Source of the DNA: Oceanospirillales bacterium
Lineage (GTDB): Bacteria; Pseudomonadota; Gammaproteobacteria; Xanthomonadales; SZUA-36
Reading direction: 5' to 3'
Assembly (NCBI GenBank): GCA_003233115.1
Contig: QIKV01000124.1
Span: 17,982-81,981, forward strand
DNA length: 64,000 bases
Below are positions 18,589-28,408 of the stretch, piece after piece. Positions within the stretch are counted from its first letter, which is position 1, and each line of letters begins with the position of its first letter. The notes under the pieces were generated by a model, which saw only the letters and a list, made by a program, of their open reading frames with translations, was not told the DNA's origin and did not search any database. The position numbers and the translations under genes were made by a program.

Positions 18589-18933
18589 ATGTCACATACC
18601 TTGCAGAAATTGACGAAGTTATTGCTGGTGTTCATATTGGTGGCCACACCTCTGCGCGCCACCTGGGCCGACGGCGCAACCGCGGGCGAAATCATGCTGC
18701 CGAATGATGGCTCTGCTGCGCTGCAGATGCATGAGTACGAGACTTCTATGTGCTGCTGCAGTGGTGATGATTGCGCTATGCAAAGCTGTGATCAATGTGA
18801 CACCTTCACTTCCGTCGTTTTGGTATTCAAAGTTCGATTTCTGCAAACCCGGCACCGCATAGTTTCCACGCCCTATCTCAAAGCGTTCGACAATCGCCAG
18901 TTACGACCTCTGCTACAACCACCCAGGGCCTGA
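18589..18933 (+). CDS. Small Cys-rich secreted protein preceding copper-resistance genes (CopL-like in context)
   Basis: MSHTLQKLTKLLLVFILVATPLRATWA signal-like; MCCCSGDDCAMQSCDQC Cys cluster; directly upstream of copA. Confidence 0.6.
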   Translation: MSHTLQKLTKLLLVFILVATPLRATWADGATAGEIMLPNDGSAALQMHEYETSMCCCSGDDCAMQSCDQCDTFTSVVLVFKVRFLQTRHRIVSTPYLKAFDNRQLRPLLQPPRA

Positions 18934-19009
18934 GCCTGGAAGACCTTTTTCACCAGTCAGGCGCCGCTTTGGTGTCATATCAATAATTGTATTGTCAGGA
19001 AAACATTCT

Positions 19010-20890
19010 ATGAAACGAGTAAACCGTGAGATCGATGAGCAGGGATCGGGTATCAGCCGTCGTCGGTTTGTGCAGGGTATTGCTATGGGCGGGGCCATTG
19101 CAGGCTTCGGTCTGAATTCTGCTTCCGCCTGGGCGTCGACCCGAAGTATTGGTAATCCAAAGATTCTGACAGGCGACCATTTTCGCCTGTCGATCGGATA
19201 CACACCGGTCAACTTTACCGGTAAAGAACGTATTGGCACTGCCATCAATGGCATGGTTCCGGCACCGATCTTACGCTGGCAGGAAGGCCGGGAGGTCACG
19301 CTGGAGGTGACCAATAACCTGGCACATGACACTTCAATTCACTGGCACGGCATTATCCTGCCCAGTGCAATGGACGGCGTCCCCTATGTCAGCGACAACT
19401 TTACCGGTATCCCCCCGGGCGATACGTTTACCTATCGGTTCAGCTTGAACCAAAGCGGTACCTACTGGTACCACAGCCATTCCGGGTTCCAGGAACAGAC
19501 CGGTCTGTACGGCGCCATTATTATAGACCCGGCGGACGCAGATCCAGTCAGTTATGACCGTGAATACGTCATCGTTCTATCCGACTGGACCGATGAAAAT
19601 CCAGCACGCGTGTACGCCAAGCTGAAGAAAATGAGCGACTACTACAACTTTAGTCAGCGCACTGTCAGCGACTTGTATAATGACATCAAGCAAAAAGGTG
19701 TGGCACGTACCTGGGGCGATCGCAAAATGTGGAATATGATGCGCATGAGCGACCGGGATATCTCAGATATCACCGGCTACTCCTACACCTTCCTGATGAA
19801 TGGCCAGACGCCTGCAGAGGGTTGGAAAGGCCTGTTCAAGCGCGGCGAGAAAGTTCGCCTGCGGATTATCAACGCTTCTGCCATGACTTTTTTCGATGTC
19901 CGTATTCCCGGCCTCGACATGAAAGTCGTTACCACCGACGGCCAGAACATGGAGCCCGTCACGGTGGAGGAAATACGCCTTGGCGTTGCCGAAACCTACG
20001 ACGTGATCGTGGAGCCAAATGATGACACAGCGTATACCATCTTTGCTCAGGCCATCGATCGTACGGGCTATGCCCGCGGTACTTTGACGCCTGACCTTGC
20101 GCTGACGGCACCGGTTCCCGCTCTCGATGGCCAGCCTATACTGAGTCATAGTGACATGGGTATGAATATGGCATCGATGGGCCACGACATGTCCTCAATG
20201 GGTAATGACATGTCCTCAATGAAGGGCATGGGTCATGATATGTCCTCCATGAAAGGCATGGATCATGATATGTCCTCCATGAAAGGCATGGATCACAGCA
20301 AAATGTCGATGGGAGGAAAAGCCGACAATATGCCCATGGGCAGTGGTCCGGCAGGTTATGGCAGTAGCCTGCCACAGCCCCACGTTGCGACAGAGTATGG
20401 CCCGCATATAGATATGCGCGCCCCGGATGCGCAATACCGCCTGGATGACCCCGGCGTTGGTTTGCGCGATAACGGGCGCAGGGTATTGCTTTATTCGGAT
20501 ATCTGCAATTTGTACCCCACCCCCGACCCACGGGAGCCCGGGCGGGAAATCAACCTGCACCTGACCGGTAACATGAGTCGTTACATGTGGTCTATGAATG
20601 GCATCAAATTTGCTGATGCAGAGCCGTTGATACTGAAGTATGGCGAGCGCGTGAGGATTAACCTGTACAACGACACCATGATGAATCACCCCATCCATCT
20701 GCATGGCATGTGGAGCGATATGGAAACCGGTGAACCAGAGCGGATTCCACGCAAACACGTCACTGTCGTCCAGCCGGGAGCCAAGATCAGCTATCTTGTC
20801 ACTGCGGATGCCATGGGTGGCTGGGCTTACCATTGCCATCTTCTCTACCACATGCTGGGCATGTTCCGTAAAGTGGAGGTGGTGTCATGA
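19010..20890 (+). CDS. copA: Copper resistance multicopper oxidase CopA
   Basis: Tat-like SRRRFVQGIAMGG; HWHG, YWYHSHSGFQEQ, HPIHLHG, WAYHCHLLYHMLGMF copper-ligand motifs; Met-rich MGHDMSSM repeats. Confidence 0.95.
   Translation: MKRVNREIDEQGSGISRRRFVQGIAMGGAIAGFGLNSASAWASTRSIGNPKILTGDHFRLSIGYTPVNFTGKERIGTAINGMVPAPILRWQEGREVTLEVTNNLAHDTSIHWHGIILPSAMDGVPYVSDNFTGIPPGDTFTYRFSLNQSGTYWYHSHSGFQEQTGLYGAIIIDPADADPVSYDREYVIVLSDWTDENPARVYAKLKKMSDYYNFSQRTVSDLYNDIKQKGVARTWGDRKMWNMMRMSDRDISDITGYSYTFLMNGQTPAEGWKGLFKRGEKVRLRIINASAMTFFDVRIPGLDMKVVTTDGQNMEPVTVEEIRLGVAETYDVIVEPNDDTAYTIFAQAIDRTGYARGTLTPDLALTAPVPALDGQPILSHSDMGMNMASMGHDMSSMGNDMSSMKGMGHDMSSMKGMDHDMSSMKGMDHSKMSMGGKADNMPMGSGPAGYGSSLPQPHVATEYGPHIDMRAPDAQYRLDDPGVGLRDNGRRVLLYSDICNLYPTPDPREPGREINLHLTGNMSRYMWSMNGIKFADAEPLILKYGERVRINLYNDTMMNHPIHLHGMWSDMETGEPERIPRKHVTVVQPGAKISYLVTADAMGGWAYHCHLLYHMLGMFRKVEVVS
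20177..20315 (+). repeat. In-frame 30-bp tandem repeats encoding the Met-rich segment of CopA
   Basis: Units 20201-20230, 20231-20260, 20261-20290 (e.g. gatcatgatatgtcctccatgaaaggcatg) with degenerate flanks. Confidence 0.88.
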
Positions 20891-21603
20891 GGCGACATAG
20901 CATTTTCGGAACATTGCTGGCGGCACTGACCCTGACGGTGGTTGCACCGCTCTATGCCGGTGAAATGGAGAGTGACCCGACGCTGTTTGCCGTGTTTGCC
21001 GACCAGCTTGAGTGGCGTAATGCCGGGAACGATGACCTGCTGGCCTGGGACGCGCAAGGCTGGATAGGCAAGGACCTGAATAAATTCTGGTGGAAAACTG
21101 ATGGTGAGATGAAAGGCGGCGATGTCGATGACGCCGAATTGCAATTTCTTTACAGTCATTCGATTGCGCCCTATTGGGAAGCCCAGGTCGGTGTGCGTAC
21201 CGATATCAAGCCTGATCCGGGTCGCGACTGGGCCGTGATCGGGATCCAGGGGCTGGCACCATACTTCTTCGAGCTTGACACGTCGTTATTTATCGGCAGT
21301 TCCGGACGAACGGCAGCGCGGGTGGATGCTGAGTATTCATTCCTGTTTACGCAGAAACTGATTCTTACGCCGGAGATCGAAATCAATGCTTACGGCGAGA
21401 ACGATCCGGCGATGCGAATCGGCTCAGGACTGTCGAATATTGAACTGGGCCTGCGTTTGCGTTATGAAATCCGTCGTGAGTTTGCACCCTATATCGGCGT
21501 CAACTGGGGAAAGAAATTTGGTACGACTGCAGATTTTGCCCGGGAGGACGGACTTGACACTTCCGATACACAACTGGTGGTCGGAATTCGCGCCTGGTTC
21601 TGA
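20887..21603 (+). CDS. copB: Copper resistance protein B
   Basis: Outer-membrane-like beta-strand protein; WWKTDGE, QVGVRTDIKPDPGRDWAVIGIQGLAPYFFELDTSLFIG, YEIRREFAPYIGVNW; overlaps copA stop. Confidence 0.93.
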   Translation: MRRHSIFGTLLAALTLTVVAPLYAGEMESDPTLFAVFADQLEWRNAGNDDLLAWDAQGWIGKDLNKFWWKTDGEMKGGDVDDAELQFLYSHSIAPYWEAQVGVRTDIKPDPGRDWAVIGIQGLAPYFFELDTSLFIGSSGRTAARVDAEYSFLFTQKLILTPEIEINAYGENDPAMRIGSGLSNIELGLRLRYEIRREFAPYIGVNWGKKFGTTADFAREDGLDTSDTQLVVGIRAWF

Positions 21604-21709
21604 ACCTGTTTATGGCAGAACTTAATGTTTAATTCCCGGTCAAATGACTGAATTATAATTTGGCCCTTATTTTAATTTTCCAAATAGCTCAATCATGGAG
21701 TAATCAAAA

Positions 21710-22216
21710 ATGAAAGCACTTCTTACATTGTCGGTTGCCGCGCTGTTCGCGCTGTCCTTCAACGCCCACGCCCAGAGTGTATGGGATCCGGACCCCCCCC
21801 ATACAAAGGTTGAAAAACCTTTGAAGATCTCGGTAAATCGTTCCGCACAGTGTGGTTGTTGCAAAAAATGGATAGCCCATATGGAGAAGCACAATTTCGA
21901 AATTGATGACCATGTCACCAACGAAATGGCGCAGGTCAAGAAACAACTCGGACTGCCAATGCAACTGGCCTCTTGCCACACTGCTGTCATTGACGGCTAT
22001 GTTATTGAAGGCCATGTTCCAGCCCAGGACATTGAACGTCTGGTCAGAGAAAAACCTGATAATATCGCTGGCCTGGCTGTTCCCGGCATGCCGATGGGAA
22101 CGCCTGGCATGGAATCGCACCCCGGCGTGAAGATGGGGCGCAAGGATAACTTTGACGTAGTTGCGTATGACAAGGACGGTAACGTAAGCATTTATCACAG
22201 CTATAAAGATTATTGA
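21710..22216 (+). CDS. DUF411 family secreted metal-associated protein
   Basis: Signal peptide; RSAQCGCCKKWIAHMEKHNF...LASCHTAVIDGYVIEGHVPAQDIERL. Confidence 0.88.
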   Translation: MKALLTLSVAALFALSFNAHAQSVWDPDPPHTKVEKPLKISVNRSAQCGCCKKWIAHMEKHNFEIDDHVTNEMAQVKKQLGLPMQLASCHTAVIDGYVIEGHVPAQDIERLVREKPDNIAGLAVPGMPMGTPGMESHPGVKMGRKDNFDVVAYDKDGNVSIYHSYKDY

Positions 22217-22240
22217 TTAGCTGCCTATGTAGATAAATCA

Positions 22241-22291
22241 AGGAACCTCTGAATTGTTCCCGACAGGTTGGGAAATAATTCAGGGGTTCCT
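22241..22291. terminator. Long imperfect hairpin between convergent genes
   Basis: aggaacctctgaattgttccc ... gggaaataattcaggggttcct. Confidence 0.65.
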
Positions 22292-22297
22292 CACGCT

Positions 22298-23146
22298 TTA
22301 ACGCGCTTTCAGTGGACGCACTTCCACTTCCAGCGACGCATTGATGACGATCATTTCTCCGGCTGCCACGGTCTGCCAGCTATCCGCATCGGTGAGTGGT
22401 TCAGATGCCACCAGAACAGTAGGCTCGGTACAGGGTGACAAGTTTATTTCCCCTGCATGGCAGCTATAGCGGTGGCCAGTGTGGATGTGCAGCGAGTTGG
22501 GTTCTGCGTTTCCGGTGCTGTAGCGACACACGACGGCACACCTGCCATCGGTCACGACAAGATTGTAGTCACAGGTTCCCACCTGTTGGGCAGTGCGGCA
22601 AATTTCATTAATCTGTTCGAGTGTCTGGGTCAGTGCCCGGGCCATTTTATCGGCTGAGTCCGGGCCATCAATGGCAGCATAAACATCCGTATACAGAGCG
22701 AATATATGTTCGCTGTCGGTTGAACCCTGTATCCATGCGTAAGCAGCGTCTGACAGGCTGTTGCACAACTGCCGCTTGATGCTCTGGAAATTACTGATGC
22801 CGCCGTTGTGCATGAAAGAGAGGCGTCCACGGCTGAAAGGGTGGCAGTTGAACCGTGTTACAGGTAACCCGGGTGAGGCGGCCCGGACGTGCGCGAGAAT
22901 ACAGTGGCTACGTATCACCCGGGACAGATTCAGCAGGTTATGATTGTTCCAGGCCGGTGAGACCGCCTTGAAAATCGCAGCATCCGGGTCCCGGGCACTG
23001 TACCAGCCAACTCCGAAGCCGTCTCCATTGAGCGGTTCCTTGCGCTCCTGGCTTTTAAAGCTTTGCACGATGATTGAATGTTCAGGCTCGGTGACCAGTG
23101 AACTCATCGATATTTCCGGGCCCATATACAAGACAAATCGGCACAT
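22298..23146 (-). CDS. Class II glutamine amidotransferase (YafJ/EgtC-like)
   Basis: MCRFVLYMGPE N-terminal Cys nucleophile; GDGFGVGWY; HNGGISNF. Confidence 0.87.
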   Translation of the reverse strand: MCRFVLYMGPEISMSSLVTEPEHSIIVQSFKSQERKEPLNGDGFGVGWYSARDPDAAIFKAVSPAWNNHNLLNLSRVIRSHCILAHVRAASPGLPVTRFNCHPFSRGRLSFMHNGGISNFQSIKRQLCNSLSDAAYAWIQGSTDSEHIFALYTDVYAAIDGPDSADKMARALTQTLEQINEICRTAQQVGTCDYNLVVTDGRCAVVCRYSTGNAEPNSLHIHTGHRYSCHAGEINLSPCTEPTVLVASEPLTDADSWQTVAAGEMIVINASLEVEVRPLKAR

Positions 23147-23507
23147 CTATATTCTCCTTGACGCAAGCTTCGGCACGAATGTTGCCTGCTCGAGGCAGAT
23201 AGTGAAGTTTACCTGAGAGCAGTGTCAACCCTGTAATACAGGATAAGATTGATGCTGTCCCAATGCAAAGAAACGCCTGGTTGTGAGTTTGACACAACCA
23301 GGCGCTGTCAGAGCGCCATTTCGTGCCCAACCCGGGCATTTCTCCAGGGTGGACAGGAAATGATTTGTCAGGCAATGGTTCTCTTACCCTGTTTAGTGGT
23401 ATAAAGACGCCAATAAGAATTGTTCGGGGCAGAGTAACTGTTTTACTTCCATCGCAGCCCCGGGCCTGTAGCTCCGGACCAAACGGGATTCCGGCTAATA
23501 AACCAGT

Positions 23508-25796
23508 ATGAAGGGCACTTCAATGAGCAGCAACAGAGTTGTTATATATTCTAAATACAGCCTATATCTTATTATTATTACACTAATTATATTATTTTCA
23601 TCAACGAATGCAGTCTATGCTCAGGATAAAGAGGATAATTCAGCAGGCGTGTTGGAAGAGGTGATAGTGACCGCTACCAAGCGCAAAGAGAGCGTGCAGG
23701 ATGTCCCCATATCTATCTCGACCTTCAATAGTGAACAATTGAACCTGATGTTCTCGGGTACCGGTGAGGATATCCGGTTCCTGCGTGGCAAGGTTCCCAG
23801 CCTGAATATTGAGTCATCGTTTGGGCGCGCATTCCCACGTTTCTATATACGTGGCTGGGGTAACACCGATTTTGATATTAACGCCTCACAGCCGGTTTCA
23901 CTGGTCTATGACGGCGTGGTGCAGGAGAACCCGATGTTGAAGGGTTTTCCAATATTCGACGTGCAGCAGATTGAGGTTCTGCGTGGTCCGCAGGGCACGT
24001 TATTTGGGCGCAATACGCCTGCCGGTATCGTCAAGGTGGATTCTGTCGAACCAGGTACGGGCGCCCATAATTATGCGACGATCTCCTACGGTACCGATTC
24101 CACCCAGACAGTTGAAGGTGCTTTTGGCGGTGATATTGGTGGTGGCTGGTCAGGTCGCATCTCGGCAATTTACATGTCACGTGACAACTGGGTGGACAAT
24201 GCCCGGACTGACAAGAAGGGTGACCTGGGTGGCTTTTCAGAGTCCGCCGTCCGGGGTCAACTGGCATACGACAATGGCGGAGGCTTTACTGCCCTGCTGA
24301 ATATGCATGCGCGTAGCCTGGAAGGCTCAGCACGAATTTTCCGTGCCAATATCATAGCGCCAGGTACCAACAATCTGGACAAGAACAATTACCGGCAGGA
24401 TACCGTCTGGCAGGACGGCGCCAACAAGCAGAATCTCGATACCTGGGGCTGGATGGCCCGGTTGGCATGGGATCTGGGTACCACAACAATCACCTCTATC
24501 TCAGGTTATGAAACAATTGAGAGTTTTAGCCGGGGTGATATCGACGGTGGCTATGGCGGTATTTTTATCACCGGTGTCAGTGGTCCCGGCCTGGTGCCAT
24601 TTCCTGCCGAGTCTGCCGACGGCGTACCGAGTCACAGCCAGTTTACGCAAGAGTTGCGCTGGTCTTCCAATGACTGGGGCAAGCTGGACTGGCAGGCTGG
24701 TTTCTTCTATTTCAACGAAGACCTCACCATCGATACGTTTAACTACGCAACGCTGTTTGGTGGCTTCGTCAACGGCAAGGTGTTGCAGAAGCAGCAAACC
24801 ACCGCCTGGGCGGTGTTCGGCACCGTCGACTATGATTTTACCGACACAACCTTTTTGAGAGTTGGCATGCGCTACTCGGATGACAAGAAAGATTTCAGTG
24901 CGGAACGTTTCCTGTCACCGTTATCGTTTCTGGGTGTCGGCCCGATCGGCCCGATCACCACCACTGCGAATGGTTCGGAAGTCAGTTGGGACCTCAGCCT
25001 GACCCATGCATTTAGTGATAGCACCAATGTCTACGGTCGTGTAGCCAAGGGCTTCAGGGCTCCGAGTATCCAGGGTCGCCTGTTATTCGGTGACACTGTC
25101 TCGGTGGCCAATTCTGAAACTTCCATTTCCTGGGAGGCAGGTGTCAAGTCCACCTTTGCCGATGGTCGGGCACGTGCCAACTTCAGCGTTTTCTATTATA
25201 CCGTGAGTGATGCGCAGCTAACGGCAGTTGGCGGGAACGCCAATTTCAACCAGGTGGTGAATGCCGACAAGGTCAGAGGCAAGGGTTTTGAGCTGGATTT
25301 TAAAGCCTTGCTGACTGACAACTTCCTGTTTACCACGGGTCTCAGCTATAACGATACCGAAATCATGGATTCCGCTCTGGCCGTTGCCCCGTGTGGTGCG
25401 CCGCTGACACCCTGTACAGTGCTTGATCCGCCGGGACCGGTGGCCGGTTCAGTATTGATTGATGGCAACCCGCTGCCGCAGGCACCGAAATGGCTGGTGT
25501 ACTCCAGTGGCCGCTGGAGCATGCCGACAGCCAATGGTGAGTTCTATGTTTTCGGTGACATGTCCTACCGCGATGACGTTAACTTCTTCCTGTATGAAGC
25601 CGTCGAGTTCAGAGGTAAGTCATTGCTGGAGTTTGGTATGCGCAGCGGCTATATCTGGGGTCGTAACGAGGTGTCGGTGTTTGGCCGGAACATCACCAAC
25701 GAAGAAGTCATTGTGGGTGGTATCGACTTCAATAACCTGACTGGTTTCATCAATGAGCCGGCAAGGTGGGGCGTGCAGTACCGCTTAACTTTCTGA
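23508..25796 (+). CDS. TonB-dependent receptor
   Basis: Plug EEVIVTATKRKESVQDVPISIS, VLRGPQGTLFGRNTPAG, C-terminal barrel ending WGVQYRLTF. Confidence 0.94.
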   Translation: MKGTSMSSNRVVIYSKYSLYLIIITLIILFSSTNAVYAQDKEDNSAGVLEEVIVTATKRKESVQDVPISISTFNSEQLNLMFSGTGEDIRFLRGKVPSLNIESSFGRAFPRFYIRGWGNTDFDINASQPVSLVYDGVVQENPMLKGFPIFDVQQIEVLRGPQGTLFGRNTPAGIVKVDSVEPGTGAHNYATISYGTDSTQTVEGAFGGDIGGGWSGRISAIYMSRDNWVDNARTDKKGDLGGFSESAVRGQLAYDNGGGFTALLNMHARSLEGSARIFRANIIAPGTNNLDKNNYRQDTVWQDGANKQNLDTWGWMARLAWDLGTTTITSISGYETIESFSRGDIDGGYGGIFITGVSGPGLVPFPAESADGVPSHSQFTQELRWSSNDWGKLDWQAGFFYFNEDLTIDTFNYATLFGGFVNGKVLQKQQTTAWAVFGTVDYDFTDTTFLRVGMRYSDDKKDFSAERFLSPLSFLGVGPIGPITTTANGSEVSWDLSLTHAFSDSTNVYGRVAKGFRAPSIQGRLLFGDTVSVANSETSISWEAGVKSTFADGRARANFSVFYYTVSDAQLTAVGGNANFNQVVNADKVRGKGFELDFKALLTDNFLFTTGLSYNDTEIMDSALAVAPCGAPLTPCTVLDPPGPVAGSVLIDGNPLPQAPKWLVYSSGRWSMPTANGEFYVFGDMSYRDDVNFFLYEAVEFRGKSLLEFGMRSGYIWGRNEVSVFGRNITNEEVIVGGIDFNNLTGFINEPARWGVQYRLTF

Positions 25797-25814
25797 ACAG
25801 GAAGGAGCACCAGT

Positions 25815-25847
25815 GCAGGAGGGATCAGCAAAGCTGATCCCTCCTGC
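25815..25847. terminator. Perfect 15-bp hairpin between convergent genes
   Basis: GCAGGAGGGATCAGC-AAA-GCTGATCCCTCCTGC; no T tract. Confidence 0.6.
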
Positions 25848-25876
25848 AAGCGCGGCTCCTGCAAGTCGGGCTGGTT

Positions 25877-28408
25877 TCAGGTGGCCCGCAGCACACTCAG
25901 GGGCGAATGGGTAACCACCCGCCAGGTTGCCAGTAGTCCACTCAAGCCGACAAATACCGTGCCCAGCAGCGGTCCGGTTATCCACAGAACCGGACTGAAA
26001 TGATATGGGAGTTGATAGACATTGGCGGCCAGGTACCAGGCAGCGAGACTGGCACCGCTGGCGGCCAATAGCCCGGCCAGCAGGCCGATGGCAGCAAATT
26101 CTGCCGCGACGCCCGACAATACCCGTTGCCGTGATGCACCCAATGTGCGCAGGATAGCGCTTTCAAAACTGCGCTCATCCAGACTCGATTGCACCGCCGC
26201 CCATAGCACCGCCAACCCGGCGAACAGCGTAAACAGGAAAACAGCCTGTACCGCCAGTGAGGCTTTGTCCATCACATCCCGAACCTGGGCCAGTGAGGCA
26301 TCAAGATCAATGACGGTAACGCTGGGAAACTGCCGCATCAGCGCTATGATTTCTTTATTGTCCTGCTCTTTGGCGTATAGCGCAGCAATGTAACTGGCGG
26401 GGTAACCGGCAAGCGTTGCGGGTGAGAACACCATGAAGAAATTCGGCCGGAAGGAGTCCCAGGCCACTGTCCGGAAGCTGCTTACCTTCGCACTAACCGG
26501 TTCACCGGCAATATCAAAGCTGAGGTCATCACCTATTTTGAGTCCCAGGTCGCGGCCAAAATCAACTTCAACCGAGACTTCGTGCGTGACGGTACCCGGT
26601 GGCCACCACGCACCTTCGACCAGCTTGTTGCCTGCCTGTATGGAATCGCTGTAACTGAGGTTCGACTCACGTTTCGCCCAGCGCTCGCCCTGTGGGTCTG
26701 CAAAGGTCATCCGGTTGACATCCTCCCCGTTGATGGCTGTCAACCGTGCCCGTATCAGCGGTACGAATGGCGGCACCTGTAAATCATGTTCGGCCAGGAA
26801 TCGTTGTATCTGTGGCACTTCGTGGGGTTGGATGTTGATCATGAACTGGTTGGGGGCATCTGCTGGCAGGCTGCTGCGCCAGTCGTCCATCAGGTCGTTT
26901 CTGACCAGTGTCAACAACATCAGAACCATCAGGCCGAGGCCAAAAGCCACGACCTGGACAACGCTTTCCCGGCCACGACGATTCAGGTTGGCAAGCCCGT
27001 ACCGCCACGCGACACCGGCCACTCCGCGAAAACGGCTGGTTACCTTGACCAGCAACCAGCCCGCTGCGCCCAGGACGGCAAAAGTTCCCGCCGCGCCAGC
27101 CGCGATGCCAAGCACGAGGGCCATATCGCCCACAATCCACTGCAATAGAGCCAGCACGGCAGCTATCCCGGCGAGGTAACTGATTCCGTAACGCAGTGGT
27201 GGTGGATCAACATCCTGGCGCAGAACCCGTAAAACCGGTGTCTTACCCATCTGGATCAGGTCAGGCAGCGCGAACCCGCACAAAATAAACAGTGCGGTGA
27301 CCAACCCGAGCAGAACGGGTGATGCACCGGGTGCAGGTAATTCCTGGGCAATCAGGTCGCGCGCAAGCCACGCCAGGGCTTCCTGTGACAGAAAGCCAAG
27401 CGCAATACCGGCCCCAGCGCCCACCACGGTCAACATGATCAGTTGCAGCAGGTTCAGCCTGAGGATGAACGCCTGTTGCGAGCCGAGGCACTTCAGCAGT
27501 GCAATGCGGTCACGGTGGCGCACAGCGTAGCGCCTGGCGGCCATCGCTACCGCCACGGCGGCCAGCAATACGCTGACCAGCGAGGCCAGGTTCAGGAATC
27601 TGCCGGCCCGGTCCATGGCAGAGCGGATTTGTGGATTCGTGTCTTTAAGGTCACTTAGGCGTTCACCGGCAGCCAGCAGTTTTTCCAGTTCCGGCTTGAA
27701 ACTGTTTATCGCTTTGCGTGGTCCGGAAAATAGCAGACGGTAGCTGACCCGGCTACCCGGCTGTATCAGTGCAGTGCGCGCAAGGTCACCACTGTTGATC
27801 AACAGGGTCGGGGCGAGGTCAACAAAGTGCCAGCCCTGGTCGGGGCGAAAGTTCAACACCCGGGTTACTTTGAAGCTGGCCCTGCCCACCGCTATCATCG
27901 CGCCGCTATCAACGCCAAGCCTGGCCAGCAATCGGGTTGTGGCCCATGCCTCCCCCGGGCCTGGAATATCGGGTGTTGCATGTGCGGGTGCCAATAATCC
28001 CGTGGCAGTTTTTAGCCTGCCTCTGAGCGGGTAGGCTGGATTCACAGCGCGAATGGCAGCCAGGGTGCTGCGGTCACCACCCGCTGCCGCACGGGTAAAT
28101 ACCACGCTGGGCATGGTTACCACTGCTGCGGTTTGCAACCCGGCCTGCTCAGCCATTTTAATATAGCGCTCCGGCAATGGCTGGCTGGAACCGAGGCGCA
28201 AATCTGCAGCCAGCGACTCCGCCGCCCGCAATTCCACAGCATGGCTGACGCGGTCTGTCAAAAATGCAACGGCGGTCAGTGAGGTGACCGCGATAACCAG
28301 CGCAATGCCGAGTACCGTGAGTTCGCCGGACTTCCAGTCCCGTGCCAGTAAACGCCATGCCAGGGCCAACAACTTCAAACCCGGGGACTTCAAACCCTGG
28401 GACTTCAA
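25877..28408 (-). CDS. FtsX-like ABC transporter permease (YbbP-like)
   Basis: 843 aa polytopic; RRYAVRHRDRIALLKCLGSQQAFILRLNLLQ, ESAILRTLGASRQRVLSGVAAEF. Confidence 0.88.
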   Translation of the reverse strand: MKSQGLKSPGLKLLALAWRLLARDWKSGELTVLGIALVIAVTSLTAVAFLTDRVSHAVELRAAESLAADLRLGSSQPLPERYIKMAEQAGLQTAAVVTMPSVVFTRAAAGGDRSTLAAIRAVNPAYPLRGRLKTATGLLAPAHATPDIPGPGEAWATTRLLARLGVDSGAMIAVGRASFKVTRVLNFRPDQGWHFVDLAPTLLINSGDLARTALIQPGSRVSYRLLFSGPRKAINSFKPELEKLLAAGERLSDLKDTNPQIRSAMDRAGRFLNLASLVSVLLAAVAVAMAARRYAVRHRDRIALLKCLGSQQAFILRLNLLQLIMLTVVGAGAGIALGFLSQEALAWLARDLIAQELPAPGASPVLLGLVTALFILCGFALPDLIQMGKTPVLRVLRQDVDPPPLRYGISYLAGIAAVLALLQWIVGDMALVLGIAAGAAGTFAVLGAAGWLLVKVTSRFRGVAGVAWRYGLANLNRRGRESVVQVVAFGLGLMVLMLLTLVRNDLMDDWRSSLPADAPNQFMINIQPHEVPQIQRFLAEHDLQVPPFVPLIRARLTAINGEDVNRMTFADPQGERWAKRESNLSYSDSIQAGNKLVEGAWWPPGTVTHEVSVEVDFGRDLGLKIGDDLSFDIAGEPVSAKVSSFRTVAWDSFRPNFFMVFSPATLAGYPASYIAALYAKEQDNKEIIALMRQFPSVTVIDLDASLAQVRDVMDKASLAVQAVFLFTLFAGLAVLWAAVQSSLDERSFESAILRTLGASRQRVLSGVAAEFAAIGLLAGLLAASGASLAAWYLAANVYQLPYHFSPVLWITGPLLGTVFVGLSGLLATWRVVTHSPLSVLRAT

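Noticed and set aside
18992-19009. Upstream ATG for copA (MSGKHSMKRV...)
   Set aside because: Downstream ATG at 19010 gives a better Tat-signal N-terminus.
20177-20315. Regular short repeats considered as a CRISPR array
   Set aside because: Repeats are in-frame coding units of CopA's Met-rich segment, with no unique spacers and no cas genes.
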